The position numbers and the translations under genes were made by a program. A model generated the notes under the pieces. The model was not told the DNA's origin. It ran no database searches and saw nothing but the letters and a program-made list of their open reading frames with translations. Positions 55,207 through 62,049 of a stretch of DNA of 62,049 bases are shown here, piece after piece. Location of the stretch: the NCBI GenBank assembly GCA_030607735.1, contig JAUWJK010000001.1:1-62049 (forward strand). The letters are read 5' to 3'. This stretch comes from Candidatus Bathyarchaeota archaeon. Its GTDB lineage: Archaea; Thermoproteota; Bathyarchaeia; Bathyarchaeales; Bathycorpusculaceae. How positions within the stretch are numbered: the stretch's first letter is position 1; the number at the start of each line of letters is the position of its first letter.

Positions 55207-56280
55207 TTGACAAAAAAAGGTCCCCTATTAATGACTTCTTGGAGGTCAACTGGCGCTTGTAATGCTAGATGCAAATATTGTAATGTTGATGCAACAGGTA
55301 AATGTGCACCACGAGAGTTGACAACAGAAGAAGCTAAACGTTTAGTTGATGAAATCCACAGTTTTGGCGTAAAATGGTTTGGAATAAAAGGTGGAGAACC
55401 TTTAATGAGAGAAGATATTTTTGAGATTGTTGGTTACGCCAAAAGTCTTGGTCTTAATGTTTGTTTATTAACTAATGGTTGTTTTGTCGATGGAGAAATT
55501 TATGACAAACTTGTCGAAAACCAAGTTTGGACTTCAGTCAGTATTGATGGTCCTGAAGATATAAACGATCAGCTAAGAGGTAAAGGCTCTTACAAAAAAG
55601 CTTTGAAGGCTATTCAAAAATTATCAAAGGGTAAAATTCTAAATGGGTTAGCAGCAGCAATTACAAAAGTTAATTATAAACATTTAGATCATGTTGCAGA
55701 ATTGGCAGAAAAATATAATGCTAATTTTGTTTGGTTTAATCATTTGGTTCCCAGTGGAAGAGCAAAAGAAACAATGGAGTTAACTCCAACTCCAGAACAA
55801 TATGAATGGGTTTTAAATCAGATTTGGGATTTGACCTTAAAATATGAAGGAAAATTTGAGATTCATGTTCATTGCCCTCATTATGCACGAGTTGTAAAGC
55901 AGAGAAACCCTGAAAATTTTGATGAATGGTACAAACATAAATTTCATGGTAAATGCACCTATTTTGCTTTTGGTGGATACATTAGCGTAACTGAAAACGG
56001 AGATTTGATACCATGTTTTTATACAGATTTGACACCTGATGAACCTATGATGTTAGGAAACATCAGGAAGAAAACTCTAAGAAAAGCTTGGGAAGAAGTA
56101 AAAGAGTCAAAGTATTATTCAAGTTTTAGAGATCGGTCTCCATTGAAGGGAAAATGTGGAGTCTGTGAATATAAAGACATTTGTGGTGGGTGTAGAAACA
56201 GGTCGTATGCATATACTGGTGATATTTATGAATCTGATCCTGCATGTGCATACATTCCAAAAAAACTTCGTAAAAAATAA
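55207..56280 (+). CDS. Radical SAM/SPASM enzyme, NirJ/AhbC/AhbD-like
   Basis: 357 residues. The cluster motif CNARCKYC is at 18-25 and KGGEPLMREDIFEI follows. The SPASM end has GKCTYFAFGGYISVTENGD, CFYTDL and CGVCEYKDICGGCRNRS, close to the end of the protein at 36.2-37.6 kb (LKGxCxVCxxxDICGGCR). This pattern is found in heme d1 and alternative heme biosynthesis enzymes as well as in peptide-modifying enzymes. Start TTG 55207; ATG 55231 would remove eight residues and is possible. It is divergent from the propeller protein and precedes a B12 radical SAM gene. Confidence 0.82.
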   Translation: MTKKGPLLMTSWRSTGACNARCKYCNVDATGKCAPRELTTEEAKRLVDEIHSFGVKWFGIKGGEPLMREDIFEIVGYAKSLGLNVCLLTNGCFVDGEIYDKLVENQVWTSVSIDGPEDINDQLRGKGSYKKALKAIQKLSKGKILNGLAAAITKVNYKHLDHVAELAEKYNANFVWFNHLVPSGRAKETMELTPTPEQYEWVLNQIWDLTLKYEGKFEIHVHCPHYARVVKQRNPENFDEWYKHKFHGKCTYFAFGGYISVTENGDLIPCFYTDLTPDEPMMLGNIRKKTLRKAWEEVKESKYYSSFRDRSPLKGKCGVCEYKDICGGCRNRSYAYTGDIYESDPACAYIPKKLRKK

Positions 56281-56495
56281 TTATTCTAGTTCACCTTAAA
56301 ATGAAATAGAAAAAACTAAGTAATGTCTAACATATTCTATTGAAGATTTGAAGAGATTGCAATAAAATAAATTATCATCAGATTCGCTCAATACTTATTA
56401 ATAAGACATATACTAAAAAATACAAAATAATACTTTCAATTCAATTGTTCTCTAGGTTCAATATTGTTGGTTTCTTAGAAAATTGGGGTATAAAA

Positions 56496-57905
56496 ATGCA
56501 AAAGGTTGATAAAAAAAAGATTATACTAGTTAATCCTCCTCTCTTAGAAGACAATTCACATCATCCGCTCTTTCCACCATTAGGATTAACATATCTAGCA
56601 GCTGTACTTGAACAAGATGAACATGAAATAAAGATAGCTGATTGTCCGATCAGTAACCTAGATCATAAGAAGTTATCTGCTGAATTATCTTCGTTTCAAC
56701 CAAATATTATCGGCATAACTTCTATGACACCTACAATAAAATCAGCACTTCTGTCAGCTCGAAAAGCAAAGGAAGTTTGTCCTGATGCAACAGTTATCTT
56801 TGGAGGACCACATGCAACTTTTATGGATCATCAAATTCTTGGAAAAGAAAAAGCAGTAGATATAGTTGTGAAAGGAGAAGGTGAATTAACTCTTAAAGAG
56901 CTAGCACAAAATGAAATGATCTCAAAAAATCTTCAAAAAATTAAAGGAATAACGTTTAGAAAAAATGATCAACTTGTATCAACACCAGAAAGACCATATA
57001 TTCAAAATCTTGACGAGTTACCTCGTCCAGCTTATAAATATGTTCCAATGGATAAATATAGGATTCATGGAAAAATTCATTTACCAATAATGACCAGCAG
57101 AGGATGTCCATTTCAATGTTCATTCTGTGTTGCTTCTGAGATATTTGGCGCAAAATTCAGAGCTAGAAGTAGCAATAGTGTAGTAGATGAATTAGAATGG
57201 TTAAAAAATGAGTACGGCGCTAACGCGATATCTTTCCAAGATGATACTTTAACTTTTGATCGTAAGAGAATACTTGATATTTGTACCAAAATTGAAGAAA
57301 GAAAAATTAATCTTCCGTGGGGATGCCAAACTCGAGTAGATCAGGTCGACAAAGAAGTTTTATCTAAAATGAAAAAAGCAAAGTGTAATCTTGTTTCATT
57401 TGGTATCGAGTCAGGCTGTCAAAAGATATTAGAAGCAGTTAAGAAAAAAATTACAATTCCACAAGCTCAAAAGGCCATTAAATGGGCAAAAGATGAAGGA
57501 TTATTTGTAGCTGTATCCACAATTATGGGGTATCCAGGTGAAACAAAGGAAATGATGCATCAAACCCTTGAACTCATCAGGAGAATTGAACCAGATGATG
57601 CATGGTTATGCATAGCAACACCTTATCCAGGTACTGATCTGCGCAGACTGGTGGAAAAAAATGGTTGGAAAATGTCTAATAATTGGACTGAATATGATAC
57701 GATGCATCCTGTCTTTGAAAATCCAAATCTACCTTCTGAAGAACTAGCAGAAATGCGGAAAACGTTTTATAATAATCTGTATTCTCCAAAATATGTTCTT
57801 CGTCAAATAGTAAAGGGATATGTAAAAGGAAATTACTATAATCAATTAATGGCTAAAACGTCAGTAGGATATTTACTCTGGCGAATAAGATCAAGATTTA
57901 GGTAA
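56496..57905 (+). CDS. B12-binding radical SAM enzyme
   Basis: 469 residues from ATG 56496, chosen because the product then begins MQKVDKKKIILVNPP, level with its paralogues; an upstream TTG at 56445 is in frame. LFPPLGLTYLAAVLEQDEHE and FGGPHATFMDHQIL belong to the B12-binding domain, CPFQCSFC at 204-211 to the radical SAM core, with FQDDTLTFDRKRILDI, FGIESGCQKILEAV and YPGTDLRRLVEKNGW. One substitution to note is Trp-Gly-Cys (INLPWGCQTRVDQV) where its paralogues have Trp-Asp-Cys. Substrate unknown. Confidence 0.83.
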   Translation: MQKVDKKKIILVNPPLLEDNSHHPLFPPLGLTYLAAVLEQDEHEIKIADCPISNLDHKKLSAELSSFQPNIIGITSMTPTIKSALLSARKAKEVCPDATVIFGGPHATFMDHQILGKEKAVDIVVKGEGELTLKELAQNEMISKNLQKIKGITFRKNDQLVSTPERPYIQNLDELPRPAYKYVPMDKYRIHGKIHLPIMTSRGCPFQCSFCVASEIFGAKFRARSSNSVVDELEWLKNEYGANAISFQDDTLTFDRKRILDICTKIEERKINLPWGCQTRVDQVDKEVLSKMKKAKCNLVSFGIESGCQKILEAVKKKITIPQAQKAIKWAKDEGLFVAVSTIMGYPGETKEMMHQTLELIRRIEPDDAWLCIATPYPGTDLRRLVEKNGWKMSNNWTEYDTMHPVFENPNLPSEELAEMRKTFYNNLYSPKYVLRQIVKGYVKGNYYNQLMAKTSVGYLLWRIRSRFR

Positions 57906-58049
57906 ATTGCAATTTTTTTCAATGGGTAAACTTTTGTTAAAAAAAATAAGAGTATATATCGTTCTTTAGATCTTTGGTTTGGAGATTGTATCTTATCAGC
58001 TCAATGAGGGGATTGGGTATACTCTGGAGTTCTTATCGGAAACTTTATT

Positions 58050-59396
58050 ATGTTATCAGACATTTTTCAAAATCGAACTCTGAGGATTTCAAACATGAAG
58101 AAGTCTACTAGCGATGAAAAAGAATCGAAAATTTATGATTTAAGAGAAAATTGGCCACCGTACACTTATAGAGATTATCCAGACATAAAATCAGAAACAT
58201 ATGATGCGTTTATGGAGTTTCTTTCAACAGAGAACAAATCTGATAGAATTTTAGAACTACAACCTTGGATATCTCTTTGTGCATCAAGATGCACTTTTTG
58301 TTATTATCCTACGTCTGCATTTAATCCTGATATTATCGAACCATACCTAAATGCATTAAAAAAAGAGCTTGAAATGTATGCTGAAACTAATTATATAAAA
58401 ACCAGCAAATTCGATGAGATTGTACTCGGAGGAGGAACACCTAGCGTTCTCAGTGCAGATCAAATAATTGATTTAATTTCATTTTGTGAAAAAAGATTTA
58501 ACACGACAGATGAGTATTTTATTAAAGTTACTTGTTCTTCAAAAACGTTAGAAACAAAAAAACTTGAAAAACTAGCTGAGTATGGAGTTTATCAGGTGGA
58601 TATGGGAGCACAAACTTTTGACGATAAACTTCGAAAACAATTGTGTCTGCCTGATTCTGCACAAAACGTTGAACACACAGTAAATATGGCAAGAAAACTT
58701 GGAATGTGTGTGTGCATAGATTTGATGTATAATATTCCAGGTCAAACAATGGATAGTTGGATTGATACCCTCAAAAAAGCTGTTGAATTAGATGCTGAGA
58801 TTGATTGTTATTCGTTGAATGTATATCCAGATACAGTCCTTGGAAAACAACTAAAGTCTGGAGCTATGCCTCCTCAAGGAGATTCTGAATATGAAAAACA
58901 AATGTATCTAAAAGCGTACGAGTTACTAACCGATTCAGGGTATAGAGCAATTGGACATGATCGTTTTTCCCGGGTTGAGTGGCATTTCAAAGAAAACTGT
59001 CTAAACGGATGGCCTTGGGCTGGAATACTAACAACCGGTTTTGGTTGTATAATGGGCTATTTGCAAAAATTTTCATACACAAACGTTGAAGATGTAAACG
59101 AGTATATCGATATAGTTAATTCAGGTAGATTGCCGATTAATCGACTTTCAGAATCTACTCCAGAAGACATGATGCGTAGAACAATGACTCGTCTATATTT
59201 GAGATTACCAGTTGATAAAATAGAGTTCTTTGAAAAATTTGGCAAATACCCAGAAGATGTTTTCCCAAGGGAGCTTGAGACCCTCAAAAATAAAAAATTA
59301 ATCGAAATTGATGAAAAAGAAATTAGAATAACCAAACTTGGAGATCTCTGGAAAGGAAATATCGCTTGGGAATTTGCCCCTAAATCAACAAAATAA
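58050..59396 (+). CDS. HemN-like radical SAM enzyme
   Basis: 448 residues. The [4Fe-4S] motif is CASRCTFC at 77-84 and GGGTPSVLSADQII, with VDMGAQTFDDKLRK and LMYNIPGQTMDSW, is typical of the HemN/HemW group. The C-terminal winged-helix-like part (LKNKKLIEIDEKEIRITKLG) is present, as in coproporphyrinogen dehydrogenases and class C radical SAM methylases. No heme pathway gene is nearby, so coproporphyrinogen oxidation is only one option; HutW-type heme degradation or methyl transfer are others. Two ATG starts, 58050 and 58095, are possible; the second has GAGGAT 6 bases upstream. Confidence 0.82.
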   Translation: MLSDIFQNRTLRISNMKKSTSDEKESKIYDLRENWPPYTYRDYPDIKSETYDAFMEFLSTENKSDRILELQPWISLCASRCTFCYYPTSAFNPDIIEPYLNALKKELEMYAETNYIKTSKFDEIVLGGGTPSVLSADQIIDLISFCEKRFNTTDEYFIKVTCSSKTLETKKLEKLAEYGVYQVDMGAQTFDDKLRKQLCLPDSAQNVEHTVNMARKLGMCVCIDLMYNIPGQTMDSWIDTLKKAVELDAEIDCYSLNVYPDTVLGKQLKSGAMPPQGDSEYEKQMYLKAYELLTDSGYRAIGHDRFSRVEWHFKENCLNGWPWAGILTTGFGCIMGYLQKFSYTNVEDVNEYIDIVNSGRLPINRLSESTPEDMMRRTMTRLYLRLPVDKIEFFEKFGKYPEDVFPRELETLKNKKLIEIDEKEIRITKLGDLWKGNIAWEFAPKSTK

Positions 59397-59487
59397 ATTT
59401 TTTTATTTTTTTTTAGTTAAGATTAGAACTTTTTCTAGTGATAAATCTAACTGTACATATTTGCATTTCTAAAAAAATAAAAAAAGG
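59396..59487. terminator. Bidirectional T-rich terminators between convergent genes
   Basis: After the HemN-like gene the plus strand has ATTTTTTTATTTTTTTTTAG (about 59397-59416). On the minus strand, CCTTTTTTTATTTTTTT (about 59470-59487) follows the membrane protein gene. These T tracts mark the ends of the two convergent transcripts. Confidence 0.45.
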
Positions 59488-59496
59488 TTGGTGGTG

Positions 59497-60165
59497 CTAC
59501 GAATAGCTACCTGGTAGTAATCCATACCACATCATTACTTTAGATATTATTGGTGCTAATACTCCAAGAAGAACATTAGGCAACATAACTAAGTAAAATG
59601 CATAGAATGGATCAGCTTGAGACATCCATGCTCCGAAAGCAATTGTCATGTTAAGAGTAAACTGTAGTACTCCAATAGTTATTCCAGCTGTTAAACCTGC
59701 ACCCAACATTCGTTTGAAATTGAAGGATTTTTCGTTTAGAGCTCCTGCGATATAACCTATGAGTATACCTCCTAGGATATAGTTGCCAATGAAACTTGGG
59801 TCGCGGTATAGATTTTGTGAAGCCCCAAAGAATTCTTGCGAGAAAGCGATATTGTAGCCTGCATAAGCAAGGTAAAACAGGGTTCCCATTATGAATCCTG
59901 TAGCTCCTCCAGCCCACTTATTCCAGATTAAGCCCATGACAAGGGGAATTCCAAACATTACCATCTGAGCCAAGCCGTGAGTAAATATTACAGTGATAAA
60001 GGCCCAGTCCGAAGCACCTTCACCAGTCATCATATCTCCTGCGGGGAACCAGCTGTCAAATGCATCTTTAATTACTGTAGGAAATAGCAATATTATTACA
60101 GCGACAAGAATTGGTACTATGAATCCGTAGATTATCGTTTTTTTACTAAATGGTTGTGTAGACAT
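59497..60165 (-). CDS. Membrane protein of unknown function next to the Rnf-like fusion
   Basis: 222 residues with six hydrophobic segments (about 10-27, 50-75, 84-102, 126-142, 152-172, 187-206). I recognise no family. Features are the aromatic extracytoplasmic loop DAFDSWFPAGDMMTGEGASDW, LIWNKWAGGATGFIMGTLF and a repeated glycine-rich helix pattern. It is 200 bases downstream of the RnfD/FrhB fusion gene on the same strand and could be an extra membrane subunit of that complex, though it is not RnfA, RnfE or RnfG by sequence. ATG at 60165. Confidence 0.6.
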   Translation of the reverse strand: MSTQPFSKKTIIYGFIVPILVAVIILLFPTVIKDAFDSWFPAGDMMTGEGASDWAFITVIFTHGLAQMVMFGIPLVMGLIWNKWAGGATGFIMGTLFYLAYAGYNIAFSQEFFGASQNLYRDPSFIGNYILGGILIGYIAGALNEKSFNFKRMLGAGLTAGITIGVLQFTLNMTIAFGAWMSQADPFYAFYLVMLPNVLLGVLAPIISKVMMWYGLLPGSYS

Positions 60166-60366
60166 TGATCTTTCACCTTTTCTCTAATACAGTTGGGCAT
60201 GTTAATAAGTTTAATGCCAAAAAAAGAAAAGTGAATATAGAAAAAGACAAAAAAGAACCACTAATTGTTAGCTTTCTCGATAAATTATTGAAAAAAAAAG
60301 AAAAGGAGTTTATGGTCTGTTCCAGAGTTCTTTTTCTGGAGATGACTTATTTTAGTATTGGACTAA

Positions 60367-62049
60367 CTATTTATTCGAATTAGCACGTTTTTTCTTTAGA
60401 ACCGATAGTTTTGTAATTTCTTTCTTCTCTACTTTGTCCTTCAACAGATCAAGTTTTTCCAATAGTTTTTCGCCGGCATCAGATCTCACTATTACAGTTG
60501 AGTATCCTTCTTTGCTTCCTACTGATCCAACAGATATATCAGAATATTTTGCAGTGAAGTCAGGGCAACTGAGGCATCCTTTTTCAACAGCTTTGTTCAA
60601 TTCTTTTACGCTTACCGAGTTTTCCTTTCCGTCAACCTGCACAATGTATTTTCCTTTGCTAATCTGAGTTTTCTCTGCACGATCCAAATCAACACCCAAT
60701 AACCTATTTGTTTCTTCTTTGAGTTTCTCATAATCGAAACATTCGAAACAGAACAGTCCTATCATTGTTAATTCTAGATCTGAAAATTCGTTTAACAGCA
60801 TCTGTTGGATTCTCCTTGCGGCTCGAATCTCACAAGCTTGACCAACTACAGCAATTTTTCGCTTTCCTTTAGCTACCAAGTCTCCAATTTTCGACATCAT
60901 ATTCGCTCGCATGTACTTTGTTCCTTTAGCTTTCAATACTTCATCGACATTTTCAGCTATAACCGCTTCAGCCCAATAGCCATCTGTTCGCTGGACCACT
61001 ATTGCGGAATCAAACAAACCTTTTTCCATACCCGAAACGAGCAATGCAGTTGCTACTCCGCCATCTTGGCCGTCAACCGAACTTTTTGCTGAAAACAAGT
61101 CTGTGTAAACACCAATATTTTCGTCTGCTGTACCTTTCAAGAAATATTGTTCTATTTGTCTTGCTTCTTCTTCCGGTATTGGATAATTGAGTGTATAGCT
61201 TTTAAGATCGATTCTTGAGGGGCAAACAAAGTTACAATTCCCACAACCCATACAGTAGTCAGCATTCAGTTTCATCAGCTTTTTCACGTTTTGTTTGTCA
61301 ACTGCTTCTTTGATCAATATGGGGCTTAGTCGATTGACACATACCCTCATACATGCACCGCACCTTATGCAAAGATAGTTTTTAACAGCGGCGAATTGTT
61401 TGGCTTTCGGAAGCTTTGGTTCATTTTTCTCTTTTTTATAATGCATTATTCCAACTTTATCCAACAACGGCGTAGTTAAATTCATTATCACTAAAGCAAG
61501 TATTGAACCTCCAAAGAATCCCATGGACACTTGAATCAGTATGGTCAATAAACCTAGACCTACACCAAAAATCAATTGCCCCAGATATGTCACCGGAGTA
61601 GTAGCTGGGTCTGTAGCCATAAAGAATGCTAAGAATATTGAACTACCAATGAACAAGTGGAATATGACTCTCAGGAGAGGATCAGTATCCCCATAGACAA
61701 ATCCTAATACAAGCGCTAATACTGCAATAGTTACTAGATAAGAAACAGTTATTCTCCATTTAATGTATTTTCGTGCAATAACGAAAAGTGCAATTCCAAC
61801 CGCTATTACTGCTATGCTTGAAACTCCGCCTGCCCATCCGTGCCATTTTTGAACAAGTAATATTTGAACTAGTTCAGATTGAGTGACTGCAGTTGTCAAT
61901 GTACTAGCAGGATCTGCAAAACATGTTTGCATATATTGAGCAAAGCCTTGTAGACCATTACCAAGTATTGGATTAAACCCATACCCGATAGGTCCCGCTA
62001 ATGATGGGACGCCTAACATACCTGTTACTAAATGGTCTTTAGCAAGTAA
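60367..62049 (-). CDS. RnfD/NqrB-like membrane domain fused to dicluster ferredoxin and FrhB-type domain, partial
   Basis: The frame runs into the window edge (an ATG at 62019 is only internal), so the N-terminus is missing. Counting from that ATG: residues 1-190 are membrane helices of the RnfD/NqrB type, with HLFIGSSIFLAFFMATDPAT (120-139). Two [4Fe-4S] motifs follow, with cysteines 217, 220, 223, 227 and 256, 259, 262, 266. From about 300, VDGQDGGVATALLVSGMEKG, KYMRANMMSKIGDL, VGQACEIRA, CLSCPDFTAKYSDISVGSVG form a domain like FrhB, the F420/FAD subunit of F420 hydrogenase and dehydrogenases. Inferred role: membrane electron transfer between F420 (or ferredoxin) and an ion-pumping Rnf-like complex. 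I know of no such single-chain fusion for certain. Confidence 0.8.
   Translation of the reverse strand, partial: LLAKDHLVTGMLGVPSLAGPIGYGFNPILGNGLQGFAQYMQTCFADPASTLTTAVTQSELVQILLVQKWHGWAGGVSSIAVIAVGIALFVIARKYIKWRITVSYLVTIAVLALVLGFVYGDTDPLLRVIFHLFIGSSIFLAFFMATDPATTPVTYLGQLIFGVGLGLLTILIQVSMGFFGGSILALVIMNLTTPLLDKVGIMHYKKEKNEPKLPKAKQFAAVKNYLCIRCGACMRVCVNRLSPILIKEAVDKQNVKKLMKLNADYCMGCGNCNFVCPSRIDLKSYTLNYPIPEEEARQIEQYFLKGTADENIGVYTDLFSAKSSVDGQDGGVATALLVSGMEKGLFDSAIVVQRTDGYWAEAVIAENVDEVLKAKGTKYMRANMMSKIGDLVAKGKRKIAVVGQACEIRAARRIQQMLLNEFSDLELTMIGLFCFECFDYEKLKEETNRLLGVDLDRAEKTQISKGKYIVQVDGKENSVSVKELNKAVEKGCLSCPDFTAKYSDISVGSVGSKEGYSTVIVRSDAGEKLLEKLDLLKDKVEKKEITKLSVLKKKRANSNK

Noticed and set aside
57906-58049. 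Possible structured RNA or cobalamin riboswitch ahead of the HemN-like gene
   Set aside because: The less A+T-rich stretch near 57970-58035 has no B12-box or clear long stem by eye, and cobalamin riboswitches are not expected in archaea.
60165-60383. 72-codon plus-strand reading frame between the membrane protein and the fusion gene
   Set aside because: Lysine-rich low-complexity product, no ribosome binding site, overlaps the end of the fusion gene; no recognisable pattern.

Overview
The window is archaeal chromosomal DNA, A+T rich (by eye about one third G+C), densely packed and almost free of intergenic space. Archaeal hallmarks are a family B DNA polymerase, a RadB-type recombinase, an XPD-type iron-sulfur helicase, an archaeal type IA topoisomerase, a group II chaperonin (thermosome), CDP-archaeol synthase, a UbiA-type geranylgeranyl transferase, an AglB/STT3 oligosaccharyltransferase, and the archaeal forms of the late cobalamin enzymes (CobY, CobZ). 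There is no rRNA, tRNA, CRISPR array, phage or insertion sequence that I can see. The mix (CobY/CobZ, DUF2096, PAC4-like protein, methanogen-type ThyA, an F420-type FrhB domain) would fit an uncultured lineage such as Bathyarchaeia, but placement is an inference and the phylum is not proven by anything here.

Layout. 1-13.5 kb: information processing and envelope genes (polB fragment, a GT4 phosphotransferase plus aglB for N-glycosylation, a cation/proton antiporter, topA with two small followers, carS-radB, XPD helicase). 13.5-18.5 kb: PAC4-like protein, Sua5, thermosome, then a convergent thymidylate pair (thyA, dCMP deaminase). 18.8-19.3 kb: a DUF2096 gene broken by two frameshifts. 19.5-28.1 kb: a cobalamin block: AlkP-family enzyme, cobY, cobS, cobT, a Dph6-like ATP-pyrophosphatase, btuD, btuC, btuF on the minus strand and cobZ diverging from it. 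28.1-41.5 kb: two glycosyltransferase clusters flank a lipid operon (epimerase, geranylgeranyl transferase, tetraether-synthase-like radical SAM enzyme), a second cobS-cobY pair, and a SPASM radical SAM gene followed by DUF362. 41.5-59.4 kb: cobD and cbiB intermixed with five B12-binding radical SAM enzymes, a SPASM and a HemN-like radical SAM enzyme, an amidohydrolase and a large secreted beta-propeller. 59.5 kb to the end: a membrane protein and a truncated gene that fuses an RnfD-like membrane subunit to two [4Fe-4S] clusters and an FrhB domain.

How it fits together. B12 uptake (BtuFCD) and nucleotide-loop assembly (CbiB, CobD, CobY, CobT, CobS, CobZ) are encoded among several radical SAM enzymes predicted to bind B12, so supply and demand of the cofactor share one region. 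The Tes-like enzyme next to a geranylgeranyl transferase suggests membrane lipid remodelling as one use of radical chemistry here. The most unusual items are the RnfD/ferredoxin/FrhB fusion, the divergent second cobS-cobY pair, and the density of radical SAM genes (nine in about 28 kb). Four places where a coding frame is broken or lacks a normal start are all explained by single missing bases, so either uncorrected assembly indels or true lesions must be considered before reading biology into them.
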